Positions 28,406-37,654 of a stretch of DNA of 64,000 bases are shown piece by piece. The stretch lies in NCBI GenBank assembly GCA_037045585.1, contig JBAOIR010000007.1:1-64000 (forward strand), in the 5' to 3' direction. The notes beneath the pieces are model-generated. The model had not been told where the DNA came from, did no database searches, and worked only from the letters and a program-made list of their open reading frames with translations. Numbering within the stretch: position 1 is the stretch's first letter; each line of letters starts with the position of its first letter. A program made the translations under genes and the position numbers. The stretch is from SSF14 sp037045585 (lineage in GTDB: Bacteria; Actinomycetota; Acidimicrobiia; Acidimicrobiales; Microtrichaceae).

Positions 28406-29075
28406 ATGAGCACCCAACCACCCTCCAACTCCGCCCCACACGGCGAACTCGACCCGCTCACCGATCGCCAACGGGAGATCCTCGAGGTCATCGAGCGCAC
28501 CGTCGGCGAGCGGGGGTATCCGCCGTCGGTCCGCGAGATCTGCACGGCGGTCGGCCTCACCTCGCCGTCAACGGTTCACACCCATCTCTCCAGCCTCCAG
28601 AAGATGGGCTACCTCCGCCGTGACGCCACCAAGCCCCGCGCCATCGAGGTCCGGTTCGACTCCAACTCCGGCGCCACCGCCGACCGCGCTCCCGGTCCGC
28701 CACGTGCCGCTCGTCGGTGACGTCGCCGCCGGCACCGGCGTGCTGGCCCAGGAGCACGTCGAGGAACTCATGCCGCTGCCGGCGCAGTTCACCGGCGAAG
28801 GCGAGCTGTTCATGCTCCGCGTCCGTGGCGACTCCATGATCGAGGCGGGCATCTTCGACGGTGACTTCGTGGTGGTCCGTCGCCAGGTGACTGCTGACAA
28901 CGGCGACATCGTCGTCGCCGGCATTCCCGGCGAGGAAGCCACGGTCAAGACATTCAAGTCCAAGGGCAGCGTCGTCACGCTCGTCCCGGCCAACCCGCGC
29001 CTCACCGACATGGTGTTCGACGCATCCGATGTCACCGTCTACGGCAAGGTCGTGACGGTGCTCCGCAAGCTGTAG
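28406..29075 (+). CDS. lexA: SOS repressor LexA, frameshifted
   Basis: The N-terminal winged helix (LTDRQREILEVIERTVGERG, YPPSVREICTAVGL) binds SOS boxes. The C-terminal peptidase has the Ala-Gly cleavage site in GDVAAGTGV, catalytic Ser in RGDSMIEAG and Lys in EATVKTFKSKG. The frame shifts at about 28690, after VRFDSNSGATA and before LPVRHVPLVGDV. One base is likely missing. The start is ATG at 28406, after AGGAG. RecA-bound single-stranded DNA triggers self-cleavage. Confidence 0.92.
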
Positions 29076-29130
29076 GCACCGCCTTCCGAGCGGGGCGGCC
29101 CGAGGCACTGGTCCCAGACCCAGCGCTGAT

Positions 29131-29169
29131 CCGTGCCGGACGTGACGTACCTCGTCACCTTCGGCACGG
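29131..29169. terminator. Strong hairpin between convergent lexA and dapD
   Basis: CCGTGCCG pairs with CGGCACGG, and inner GTGACG pairs with CGTCAC around a loop of five bases. It lies between two genes ending toward each other, so it could stop transcription from both sides. There is no clear T run. Confidence 0.5.
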
Positions 29170-29215
29170 GTCGGACCTGGCCAGCACCGGTTGGCTCTCT
29201 CTGTGCCAGAGGCCC

Positions 29216-30367
29216 TCAGTTGGCGTGGAGATCGGCGTTGAGACCGCCCCACTCCGCCGACTGGGGCAGCATCTCCACCGCACCCGAGATCGAGTTCCGC
29301 CGGAACAACATGTCGTTGCGCCCGCTCAGACGTGCGGCCTTGCAGGTCGAGCCGTCGGGCAGGGTGACCACCGTGCCGGCGGTGAGGTAGAGACCCGCCT
29401 CGACCACACAGTTGTCGCCGAGCGAGATGCCGAGACCGGCGTTGGCGCCGAGGAGGCAGCCCGACCCGATCGAGACGACTTCCTTGCCTCCGCCCGACAG
29501 GGTGCCCATGATCGAGGCGCCTCCGCCGATGTCAGAGTTCGCTCCGACGAACACGCCGGCGGAAATACGGCCCTCGACCATCGCCGGCCCCTCGGTGCCG
29601 GCATTGAAGTTGACGAAGCCCTCGTGCATGACCGTTGTGCCCTCGCCCAGGTAGGCCCCGAGCCGAACGCGGCTGGGCACCGTGACGCGGACGCCCGAGG
29701 GGATCACGTAGTCGGCCATCTGCGGAAACTTGTCGATACTCAGCACGGTGAGGGGACGCCCCTGCGCTCGGAGGTGCAGCCGGGTGGTCTCGAAGCCGTC
29801 GGGGTCGAACGGCCCAGCGTCGGTCCACACGACGTTGTTGAGGAGGCCGAACTGGCCGTCGAGGTTGCACCCGTGGGGCCGCACCTTCCACGTCGAGATG
29901 AGGTGCAGACGGAGGTACACGTCGTGGGCGTCGATCGGCGCGTCATCGAGGTCGGCGATGACGGTGAGCACCGGCACACGTCGGGCGGGGGCGAGCGGCG
30001 CCGGAGCGTCGAGCGAGTCGAGCAACATCGGGAGCAGCCGGGCGTTGGGATGGTCGCCTCCGTCCTCGAGGACCACGTCGACCAGCTGGTTGGCGCGCTC
30101 CAACGCCTCGCGCGAAAGAACAGTGGTGCCGCTCTTGGGCTCGGCACCGAGCACGTCGAGCACGAGGGCAACGAACCCGACGTTCTCGTCACGGTTCGGG
30201 AAGGGGAAGTAGGTGTCGAGCACCTTGGTGCCGTCACCCACCTCCGAGATCGTGGCGATGCCGAGGCCGAAGGCGGCCGGTGCGGTCCAGCCGGGACGCT
30301 CGAGCAGGGCGGCGACGTGCTGGCGGAACTCGTCGATCGACGAGAACGAACTGGGCGACAACGACAC
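29216..30367 (-). CDS. dapD: Tetrahydrodipicolinate N-succinyltransferase
   Basis: This enzyme succinylates tetrahydrodipicolinate in the DAP/lysine pathway. The C-terminal half is a left-handed beta-helix of hexapeptide repeats (GAYLGEGTTVMHEGFVNFNA, SDIGGGASIMGTLSGGG, GSGCLLGANAGLG), the type found in actinobacterial DapD. At about 383 residues it is somewhat longer than mycobacterial DapD. I chose GTG at 30367 because AGGAGG lies eight bases upstream. It is near dapE and dapC but separated by a proline-rich membrane protein gene. Confidence 0.92.
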   Translation of the reverse strand: MSLSPSSFSSIDEFRQHVAALLERPGWTAPAAFGLGIATISEVGDGTKVLDTYFPFPNRDENVGFVALVLDVLGAEPKSGTTVLSREALERANQLVDVVLEDGGDHPNARLLPMLLDSLDAPAPLAPARRVPVLTVIADLDDAPIDAHDVYLRLHLISTWKVRPHGCNLDGQFGLLNNVVWTDAGPFDPDGFETTRLHLRAQGRPLTVLSIDKFPQMADYVIPSGVRVTVPSRVRLGAYLGEGTTVMHEGFVNFNAGTEGPAMVEGRISAGVFVGANSDIGGGASIMGTLSGGGKEVVSIGSGCLLGANAGLGISLGDNCVVEAGLYLTAGTVVTLPDGSTCKAARLSGRNDMLFRRNSISGAVEMLPQSAEWGGLNADLHAN

Positions 30368-30533
30368 GTCGGGGGCCTCCTGGCTGCGGTTCGCCGCAGG
30401 CACCACGCCCACGACGAGGCGCAACTCTAGAGGCCGCCGAGGTCAGCGGCAGACGGCAAGTCGTGGACAGACGCGAAGCGGGGAGGGGCGCTGTGGCCCC
30501 TCCCCGCACGCAGGACTGTTGGTGATCGGTCGC

Positions 30534-31469
30534 TCAGCTCCCGAAGGGCGGCGCAGGTGGCGGCGTGTCGTTGCCCCACTGGCCGGGAGGGGGCGGGGGC
30601 GGCGGGACGTCCTGGGGAGCAGGAGCCGGCGGGGCCGGCGGCGGGGTGTACGGCGCCTCGGGAGCAGGAGCTGTAGGGGCGGGCGGGGCCGGGGGCGGGT
30701 ACGCCGCCGGTGCCGGCGGAGCAGGCGGGAAGCCGCCGGGCGCGGGCGGAGCGGCCGGCGGGAATGCCGGCGCGGGCGGTGCCTGCTGGGGGTAGCCCTG
30801 AGGGGCAGGCGGCACCTGGCCGGGAGCGGGCATCTGGCCGGGAGTGCCGGGTGCCGGCGGCACCTGGCCCGGGAACCCGCCACCGGGGGGCGGGGCGCCG
30901 AAGGAGCCGACCGTTGCGGCCTTCTTCTTGGCACGACTGCGGCGAACACCGGTGACGATGGCCAAGATCAGACCGACGAGGAACAGGACCAAGCCGATGC
31001 CGATGCCGCCGAAGAACTTGCCCAGGATCGCACCGATCGAGATGTTCAGGATGGCGACGCGGGTGCCGGCCGGGCCCGTTGCGTTGAGCGTGTAGGTACC
31101 GGCCTTCTTGACCTCGAACGTGCCGAGGACCTCGACGGAGTCACCCTTGCTCTCGGTGGTCGAACTCGAGAAGCTCGAGCTCGTGCTGACCTCGACGGCG
31201 GTGCCGTTCTCGTCGGTCAACGAGACCTCGATGTCCTTGGCGTCGGACGCCGACGGCGCGAGACCGATGATGATCCCGGCAGCGTCCGCCTCCATGTCGT
31301 AGGTCTGGCTCGCCGGCACGTCGACACGTTGTGCGGCGTCCGCGGCGTCCTTGATCTCGCTCCCGGCGAGCACGCAGCCGGCGCCACAGCTCGCGAAGCT
31401 GAGCAGCATCATCACCAGTCCGATCCAGACACCAGCGCTGGACGGTTTCACCTTGGGCTTGTCGGCCAT
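30534..31469 (-). CDS. Two-span membrane protein with long Pro-rich tail
   Basis: An N-terminal hydrophobic segment (about residues 13-36) leads to an outside domain of about 110 residues rich in Ser/Thr/Asp. A second helix (about 150-172: GGIGIGLVLFLVGLILAIVT) is followed by RRSRAKKK and a cytoplasmic tail of 120 residues made of PPAP/PGQ-type repeats. Such tails often bind other proteins. No family is recognised. It lies between dapD and dapE on the same strand. Confidence 0.7.
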   Translation of the reverse strand: MADKPKVKPSSAGVWIGLVMMLLSFASCGAGCVLAGSEIKDAADAAQRVDVPASQTYDMEADAAGIIIGLAPSASDAKDIEVSLTDENGTAVEVSTSSSFSSSTTESKGDSVEVLGTFEVKKAGTYTLNATGPAGTRVAILNISIGAILGKFFGGIGIGLVLFLVGLILAIVTGVRRSRAKKKAATVGSFGAPPPGGGFPGQVPPAPGTPGQMPAPGQVPPAPQGYPQQAPPAPAFPPAAPPAPGGFPPAPPAPAAYPPPAPPAPTAPAPEAPYTPPPAPPAPAPQDVPPPPPPPGQWGNDTPPPAPPFGS

Positions 31470-31542
31470 CCGACGACCTCCTTGTCACTCGACGCGCCGA
31501 GGCTAACCGGGGTCGGTGCGAAATCCGCGGATGAGAGCGTTC

Positions 31543-32619
31543 TCAGCCCCGCGAGATCAGATCGTCGAGGGCCGCCCAGGTGCGATCCACGGAATCTCGT
31601 GTCACGTGCTCCCCTGCCGTGTGCGCGATCGTCGGATCGCCGGGCCCGAAGTTGGCGGCGGGAATGCCCCTCTCCGCGAACCGGGCGACGTCGGTCCAGC
31701 CGAGCTTCGCCGTCACCGGGAGGTCGTTGCGCTCGATGAGCGCCGCGACGAGCGGATGGTCGACGGCGGGCGCCGCCGCGGAGGCGACGTCGACGAGCTC
31801 GAACACGTCGCCCTCGTCGAGCAGCGGTTCGATGACCGACCGCACGTGGGTTTCTGCCTCGGCGGACGTGCGGTCGGGGGCGAATCGGTGGACGACGAGG
31901 AGCGTCGCCGAGTCGGGGACGACGTTGCCCGCCACACCCCCCTCGATCCCCACGGCGAGGAGCGCCTCGTGGTATCGGCACCCGGCGACGACGGGCTGGC
32001 GGGCGTCGTAGTCGGCAAGTGCGGTCAGCACCGGAGCGAGGCGGTGGACGGCATTGCGTCCCATCCAGGCCCGGGCCGTGTGCGCCCGCCGGCCCGCCAG
32101 CGTGAGTCGAAACCGCAACGAACCCTGGCAGCCGGCCTCGATCTTGCCGTCGGTCGGTTCGCCGAGGAGCGCGACATCGCCGACCAACAGGTCCGGACGT
32201 TCGTCGAAGAGCTCGCCGAGGCCGCTGTGCACGGCTGCGACCTCCTCCCGGGCGTAGAACACGTAGGTGAGGTCGAGGCGCGGATCGGTGTGCCGGCGAG
32301 CCGATGCCAACATGCACGCCAGGCCACCTTTCATATCGGCTGCACCGACGCCCCACAGCGTGTCGTTGTCGACGTGGGACGGGAAGTTGGCGTTGGCGGG
32401 CACCGTGTCGGTGTGCCCGCCCAGGACGAGTCGCTGGTCTCGACCGAGTTGTGTCCGCGCCACGACGTTGTCGCCGACCCGCGTGACCTCGAGATGCGGC
32501 AGCGTCCGGAGCTCGGCCTCCAAGAGGTCGACGAGTTCCTGTTCGGCGAAGCTCTCCGAGGCTACGTCGACCAGCTGGCGGGTGAGCGCGAAGACGTCGG
32601 TTGCGTCGATCGGGTTCAT
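31543..32619 (-). CDS. dapE: Succinyl-diaminopimelate desuccinylase
   Basis: This M20 zinc peptidase-type enzyme releases LL-diaminopimelate. The metal and active-site motifs are GGHTDTVPAN, GVGAADMKGGLA, YAREEV and EPTDGKIEAGCQGSLR, and HTARAWMGRNA is in the dimer region. At 358 residues it has normal length. The start codon overlaps the dapC stop (ATGA), so the two consecutive pathway enzymes are coupled. Confidence 0.93.
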   Translation of the reverse strand: MNPIDATDVFALTRQLVDVASESFAEQELVDLLEAELRTLPHLEVTRVGDNVVARTQLGRDQRLVLGGHTDTVPANANFPSHVDNDTLWGVGAADMKGGLACMLASARRHTDPRLDLTYVFYAREEVAAVHSGLGELFDERPDLLVGDVALLGEPTDGKIEAGCQGSLRFRLTLAGRRAHTARAWMGRNAVHRLAPVLTALADYDARQPVVAGCRYHEALLAVGIEGGVAGNVVPDSATLLVVHRFAPDRTSAEAETHVRSVIEPLLDEGDVFELVDVASAAAPAVDHPLVAALIERNDLPVTAKLGWTDVARFAERGIPAANFGPGDPTIAHTAGEHVTRDSVDRTWAALDDLISRG

Positions 32620-33758
32620 GAGGTCGTGGCTCCCGTGGCGCCCCTGGCCTCCAGCGCGTCGAGACGGTGGTCGAGGAGGTCGAGCGCAGCATCAGGCTGT
32701 ACCGCAGCCACCCGGATGTGCGACGCCGCCGCATCGCCGTAGAACTCGCCGGGGCTCACCACCATGCCGACGTCGGCGGCGAGGCGGTGGGCCAACGCCC
32801 ACGCGTCGCCATCGGGCGCCGCGACCCACAGGTAGAACGCCCCACCCGGCATGACCGCAGGGATGCCGAGGCGGCCGAGCTGGCCGATGAGCCGCTCGAG
32901 GCGCGTCCGGTAGGTGACGGCCTGAACGTCGACGTGGGCGTCGTCGCCCCACGCGGCGATCGCCGCTGCCTGCACGGGCCCGGGGATCATCAGGCCGAGA
33001 TGTTTGCGGACCTCGGAGAGGTAGCCGACGAGCTCGGCGTCGCCGGCGTAGAAGCCGACTCGGGCGCCCGCGAGGTTCGACCGCTTCGACAACGAGTGCA
33101 CGGCGACAACCCCGTCGAGGCCCGACGAGAGAATCGTCCGGCGCTCCCCCACCCACGTGAACTCGACGTAGCACTCGTCGCTGAAGACCGGCACGCCGTG
33201 GGCACGACCCCACGCAGCGACGACGTCGAGGTCGTCGAGGCCACCGGCGGGGTTGCCCGGGGTGTTCACCCAGAGGCACAACGCTCGGGCGGCGTCGCCA
33301 GGATCGATGGCGGACAGGTCGAGGCGCCAGTGCTCGTCGACGGGCACCGGCACGGCCCGGCAACCGGCGAGGGTCGCCCCCATCGCGTAGGACGGGTACG
33401 ACACCGCGGGATACAGCACGGTGTCGAGATCCGGCCGACGGAGCCGCAACAGATGGGGCAGGCCGGCGACGAACTCCTTGGTGCCGACGCAGCCGGCAAG
33501 TTGCTTCGGGCCGACGTCGACGCCGAGACGCCGACGCATCCACGCCGAGGCGGCATCGCGGAATGCAGCCGACCCGATCGAGAACGGGTAGCTGCGCTCG
33601 GTGCCGCTGTGGCCCATCGCCTCGACGACGGCTGCGGGCGGCGGATCACACGGATCACCGATCGACAGGTCGACGGCTCCACCTTCGTGTTCCTTGGCGG
33701 TGGCGATCACCCCGGCAAGGCGGTCGTAGGGGTAGGGCGGTGGGACGAACGGTTCCAC
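32616..33758 (-). CDS. dapC: Succinyldiaminopimelate transaminase
   Basis: This is a class I/II aminotransferase with PLP lysine in SLSKRSNLAGARVGFYAG. Asn and Tyr cofactor contacts are in NTPGNPAGGL and SDECYVEF, and AVSYPSYAMGA is near the substrate site. The N-terminus PYPYDRLAG is typical of the actinobacterial DapC group. The specificity follows from that similarity and from dapE directly downstream. 380 residues. Confidence 0.9.
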   Translation of the reverse strand: MEPFVPPPYPYDRLAGVIATAKEHEGGAVDLSIGDPCDPPPAAVVEAMGHSGTERSYPFSIGSAAFRDAASAWMRRRLGVDVGPKQLAGCVGTKEFVAGLPHLLRLRRPDLDTVLYPAVSYPSYAMGATLAGCRAVPVPVDEHWRLDLSAIDPGDAARALCLWVNTPGNPAGGLDDLDVVAAWGRAHGVPVFSDECYVEFTWVGERRTILSSGLDGVVAVHSLSKRSNLAGARVGFYAGDAELVGYLSEVRKHLGLMIPGPVQAAAIAAWGDDAHVDVQAVTYRTRLERLIGQLGRLGIPAVMPGGAFYLWVAAPDGDAWALAHRLAADVGMVVSPGEFYGDAAASHIRVAAVQPDAALDLLDHRLDALEARGATGATTS

Positions 33759-33774
33759 GAGAGCAGGTCTCCGA

Positions 33775-35238
33775 TCAGTTCAGCTCGGCGGCGGGGACGC
33801 CGGGAGGCACCTGGTACTGCTCGAACCGACCGACCTCGGAGGCCTCGAGCCGTGCTCGCATACGCATCGAATGCTCACCCGGCGTCTCCGACAGCACCTC
33901 ACCGGACCGGTGCACCGCGGCAATCAGATCGCCCCGGTCGTAGGGAATCTCGAGGTCGACGGGCGCGACCAGGGCCCGCAGGCGGTCGCCGATGGTGGCC
34001 AGCAACGCCTCGACCCCTTCGCCGGTGACGGCGGAGATCGCGACGGCGCCCTCGAACCGCTCGGCGAGTCGCGCCGATTCCTCCGACGCGTCGCACTTGT
34101 TGAACACGAGCAGCTCCGGAAGGCCATCGGCGTCGATCTCCCGCAGCACATCTCGTACGGCCTCGATCTCGGCCTGCGGATCCACGGCCGACCCGTCGAC
34201 CACGTGGACCAGCAGGTCGGCGTCGTTGACGACCTCGAGCGTCGACTTGAACGCCTCGACCAGCTGATGGGGCAGCTTTCGCACGAACCCCACGGTGTCG
34301 GTCATCAGGACCGACTCGCCGCCGGGCAATTGCAGACGTCGGGTGGTGGGGTCGAGCGTCGCGAAGAGACGGTCCTCGACCAGCACACCGGAGTCGGTGA
34401 GGCGATTGAGCAACGTGGACTTGCCCGCGTTGGTGTACCCGACGATCACCACGTTGCGGAGCAGCGAACGGCGTCGGGCCTTGCGTTGGGTGTCGCGCAC
34501 GTGGGTGATGCCGCGCAGCTGCTCCTCGAGCTTGTGGATGCGCCGGACCAGTCGACGACGGTCGACCTCGAGCTGCGTCTCGCCCGGGCCGCGGGTGCCG
34601 ATGCCACCGCCCTGCTGCGACAGGCTGCGACCCTTGCCCCGCAGCCGGGGAAGCCGGTACTTGAGTTGGGCCAGCTCGACCTGCGCCTTGCCCTCGAGGC
34701 TCGACGCGTTCTGGGCGAAGATGTCGAGGATCACCGCAGTGCGGTCGATCGCGGTTCGCCCGAGGATCTTCTCCAGGTTGAACTGCTGTGCAGGCGTCAG
34801 CTCGTCGTCGAAGACCACGGTGTCGCAGTCGAAGGCGATCGCCATCTCCTTGATCTCCTGCGCCTTGCCGGAGCCGATGAACGTGGCGGCATCGGGACTC
34901 TGCCGGCGCTGTACCACCCGGCCCACCTCATCGGCGCCGGCGGTGTCGATCAGGCGTGCGAGCTCGTCGAGGTGTTCCTCGACCAGATCGTCGTCGAACG
35001 GAGGGAACGACACGCCGACGAGCACGATCTTCTCCCGGAACGACCGGTCGATGAAGGCGCTCGACGTCGCACCGAAGTCGCCGAACGCGCCGCGGTGGGA
35101 CTCCGCCGCGTCGGGGTCGCCGTCTCCGGCGTCGGGTCCGTCGGGTTCATTCGCTGCGTCGCCGAAGATCGTCGCGAGGAGCTCGTCGTCGGAGAAGTCC
35201 GGCTCGAACTCGAAGGAGTCGTGATCAGAGCCAGGCAT
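33775..35238 (-). CDS. hflX: Ribosome-associated GTPase HflX
   Basis: An N-terminal nucleotide-binding domain of about 200 residues (FPPFDDDLVEEHLDELARL, GSGKAQEIKE, DDELTPAQQFNLE) precedes a GTPase domain. G1 is GYTNAGKSTLLNRL, G3 is DTVGFVRKLPH and G4 is NKCD. HflX splits stalled ribosomes. An acidic 55-residue N-terminal extension precedes the conserved part. The start overlaps the end of dapF by 14 bases. Confidence 0.93.
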   Translation of the reverse strand: MPGSDHDSFEFEPDFSDDELLATIFGDAANEPDGPDAGDGDPDAAESHRGAFGDFGATSSAFIDRSFREKIVLVGVSFPPFDDDLVEEHLDELARLIDTAGADEVGRVVQRRQSPDAATFIGSGKAQEIKEMAIAFDCDTVVFDDELTPAQQFNLEKILGRTAIDRTAVILDIFAQNASSLEGKAQVELAQLKYRLPRLRGKGRSLSQQGGGIGTRGPGETQLEVDRRRLVRRIHKLEEQLRGITHVRDTQRKARRRSLLRNVVIVGYTNAGKSTLLNRLTDSGVLVEDRLFATLDPTTRRLQLPGGESVLMTDTVGFVRKLPHQLVEAFKSTLEVVNDADLLVHVVDGSAVDPQAEIEAVRDVLREIDADGLPELLVFNKCDASEESARLAERFEGAVAISAVTGEGVEALLATIGDRLRALVAPVDLEIPYDRGDLIAAVHRSGEVLSETPGEHSMRMRARLEASEVGRFEQYQVPPGVPAAELN

Positions 35239-36058
35239 TCGCCACCTCGATGTCGGCGATGTGCACGGCTTCGCCCGTCAACGCCAGCGTCGGTCCGACG
35301 TCGACGACGGCGGTACCACCCGGCATCTCCACCGTGACCCGCTCGCCGACGAGACCCCACCGGTGGGCCAGGGCCGCCGACACGCTCGCCCCCGATCCGC
35401 ACGCCTCGGTGACCCCGGCGCCGCGTTCCCAGTGGAGGAGCCGGATGGTGTCGGGACCGCTCGCGGCGAGGAAATGCACGTTGACCCCACCCGGCACGTC
35501 GGCCTCGATCAGCGGGCCATCGACCGAGGGGTCGACGCCCTCGAGGGAGACGAGGTGCAACACGATGTGCGGGTTGCCGACGGCACCGGACCCGACATGC
35601 AGGGCGCCCATGGCGACGGCGGCCGGACCCGGCTCGGGGCCCGTCCCCAATTCGCCCATCTCGACGCGCAACAGGTCGGTGTCGGGCGCCGTCGTCGCTG
35701 TGGCGTCGAGCGTGCGCCGGCCCGCTCCCGAGTCGATCACGATGCGGCCGTCGCGTCGGCCGCCGGCCCGCAGCGCAGCCTGCCCGAGGCAGCGGATGCC
35801 GTTGCCGGAGATCTCGGCCTCGGAGCCGTCGGCGTTGAACAGGACCATGCGCAGATCGGCGCCCGGCGCATCGGGAGCGAGTCCGAAGATCAGCCCATCG
35901 GCCCCGACGCCCCGGTGGCGGTCGCACAGCGCTGTGGCGGCGACCGAACCGCCCGCTGCCACCGCCGCCGCGGTCAGTGCGGGGTTCGCGGTCTCGAGGG
36001 CGACCAGGAAGTCGTTGCCGAGGCCGTGGGCCTTCGTGAGTCGGAGGGATGCCGTCAT
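35225..36058 (-). CDS. dapF: Diaminopimelate epimerase
   Basis: This enzyme converts LL- to meso-diaminopimelate with two catalytic cysteines. The second is clear in TEACGSGASV. In the first site region (SGNGIRCLGQAAL) the Cys lies in the normal position. HGLGNDFLV is the N-terminal signature. 277 residues, intact. It overlaps miaA upstream (ATGA) and hflX downstream, forming one run of coupled genes. Confidence 0.93.
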   Translation of the reverse strand: MTASLRLTKAHGLGNDFLVALETANPALTAAAVAAGGSVAATALCDRHRGVGADGLIFGLAPDAPGADLRMVLFNADGSEAEISGNGIRCLGQAALRAGGRRDGRIVIDSGAGRRTLDATATTAPDTDLLRVEMGELGTGPEPGPAAVAMGALHVGSGAVGNPHIVLHLVSLEGVDPSVDGPLIEADVPGGVNVHFLAASGPDTIRLLHWERGAGVTEACGSGASVSAALAHRWGLVGERVTVEMPGGTAVVDVGPTLALTGEAVHIADIEVANAWL

Positions 36059-37104
36059 GTGGAGTCCAAGCTACCGGCGATGAAGGAGGCCAACGAGCGA
36101 GTTTGGGCGGGTCCGTCGCACTTCGTCGGGTGCCACTCGATTCGGGGATCGCGGCGGAACCAACGGTCCTGGCGCACGGCGAACTGACGGGTGCGCACGA
36201 CTGTTTCGACGACTGCCTCGGCTTCGGTCGATCCGCCGGCGAGGTGCGACAGCAGCTCGCGGTAGCCGAGCGCCTGCCGAGCGGTCCGCGACAGCGGCGG
36301 CTCCTCGGCTGCCAACGCCCGCACCTCGTCGAGGAACCCGGCCGCCATCATCGTGCGTACCCGCTCCTCGATGAGCGGCAGCATCGACGATCGCTCGACC
36401 CGCAGTCCCACCATCAGGTGGTCCGACGGCGGGTACTCCTCCAGGCCGGGCCCGTAGGACGAGAACGGACGACCCGAGCCCATGGTGACCTCGAGGGCGC
36501 GGACGACCCGGCGGGCGTTGGTCGGCTCACAGCGACTCGCACCGGTCGGGTCCAGCACTGCGAGCCGGCCATGCAAGGCCTCGACCGCTTCGGGGCCGGC
36601 GGCAGCGGTCCGCTCGAGTTCGCTGCGCAGCACCGGGTACTCGCCGGGGATCTCCAGGTCGTCGACGACCGCCCGGTGGTAGAGCCCGGTGCCGCCGACC
36701 AGGATGGCGCGGCGACCACGCGCCGCAAGATCGGCGAGCACGGCCCGGGCCTCGGATTGGAACCATGACACCGAGAACTCGGTGGACGGTTCGACGAGGT
36801 CGAGAAGGTGGTGCGGCGTCTCGGCGCGCTCCTCGGTCGTGACCTTTCCCGTGCCGATGTCCATGCGCCGGTAGACCTGCATCGAGTCGATCGAGACGAT
36901 CTCACTGTCCCCCAGGAGCCGGGCCAACTCGAGTGCCAGCGCCGACTTGCCCGATGCCGTCGGGCCGACGATGACGATCGAGCGAGGGAGCGAGCCTGAC
37001 CCGGAGGTGGCCGAGGCAGTCATGTCACGCCGAGGTACCGCAGGGAAAGCAGTTCCCGAGGGACGAGGGAGCGAGCCTGACCCGGAGGTGGCCGAGGCAG
37101 TCAT
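36055..37104 (-). CDS. miaA: tRNA dimethylallyltransferase with duplicated N-terminus
   Basis: MiaA adds the isopentenyl group to A37 of tRNAs; MiaB encoded upstream then methylthiolates it. P-loop IVIVGPTASGKSALA, DSMQVYRRMDIGTGK and GGTGLYHRAV are diagnostic. Two in-frame ATGs, at 37104 and 37023, each start the same MTASATSGSGSLPR, because a 41-bp segment is repeated 81 bases apart. The ATG at 37104 overlaps the preceding gene's stop (ATGA) and is given here. The ATG at 37023 gives the family-like N-terminus and may be the functional or original start. Confidence 0.9.
   Translation of the reverse strand: MTASATSGSGSLPRPSGTAFPAVPRRDMTASATSGSGSLPRSIVIVGPTASGKSALALELARLLGDSEIVSIDSMQVYRRMDIGTGKVTTEERAETPHHLLDLVEPSTEFSVSWFQSEARAVLADLAARGRRAILVGGTGLYHRAVVDDLEIPGEYPVLRSELERTAAAGPEAVEALHGRLAVLDPTGASRCEPTNARRVVRALEVTMGSGRPFSSYGPGLEEYPPSDHLMVGLRVERSSMLPLIEERVRTMMAAGFLDEVRALAAEEPPLSRTARQALGYRELLSHLAGGSTEAEAVVETVVRTRQFAVRQDRWFRRDPRIEWHPTKCDGPAQTRSLASFIAGSLDST
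36983..37104 (-). repeat. 41-bp direct repeat, 81-bp period, at the miaA start
   Basis: The same 41 bases occur at 36983-37023 and 37064-37104, ending in an ATG in both. The 81-bp period keeps the reading frame (27 codons). The intervening 40 bases are different. The upper copy also contains the stop codon of the previous gene. Confidence 0.9.
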
Positions 37105-37649
37105 GGAAGCAGTTGGCGGAGGGTGACCCAGAACTCGATGCGGACCGGGTCGGGCCGTTCGGCACCGTAGGCGTCGAACAGTGCCGGGACTGCGGCCGGG
37201 CCGATCGCCGCAGCGAGGTCTCGGGCGAGGAACGACAGATCGACGTACGAGTCGCCGAGACGTGGGGTGGTCGGCACGGTCCAACCGACCACCGACCCAC
37301 CGTCGATCCGCAGATCGGCGAGCGCCAGCGACCCGTGCACCGGGACCGACGCCACGGCCCCGAGGCCGTCGGCGAGGTCGGTTGCGATCGACAGCAACCG
37401 CTCCGGAGCGTGCGGTCGGTACGGCTCGTCGAAGGAGTCGGACGTCACGGCCCCGGATTCGACCCGCTCGGCGGCGAGGACCAGGTAGTCCGAGGGCGTC
37501 GCCGACAGGGCCTCGGCCCCGTCGGTCGGCGCCGAGGTGTGCACACGGTGGACGAAGCGGGCGAGCGCGACGACCAGGTCATCGGGACGAAGACGGGCCG
37601 TCGGCGAATCGGCCGGCGTCCCGTCGCGCGGCGAATCGAAGACTCCCAC
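37101..37649 (-). CDS. Aminoglycoside-phosphotransferase-like protein, probably inactive
   Basis: The 182-residue protein resembles the C-terminal lobe of APH/choline kinase-type phosphotransferases. VPVHGSLALADLRID takes the place of the catalytic HGDLHxxN, followed by GWTVPTTPRLGDSYVDLSFLAR where an I-D-W/D-x-x-D pattern is expected. The aspartate of HGD is replaced by serine, so phosphotransfer looks unlikely. It lies between miaB and miaA on the same strand, five bases after miaB begins its downstream end. Role unknown. Confidence 0.6.
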   Translation of the reverse strand: MGVFDSPRDGTPADSPTARLRPDDLVVALARFVHRVHTSAPTDGAEALSATPSDYLVLAAERVESGAVTSDSFDEPYRPHAPERLLSIATDLADGLGAVASVPVHGSLALADLRIDGGSVVGWTVPTTPRLGDSYVDLSFLARDLAAAIGPAAVPALFDAYGAERPDPVRIEFWVTLRQLLP

Positions 37650-37654
37650 GGCGG

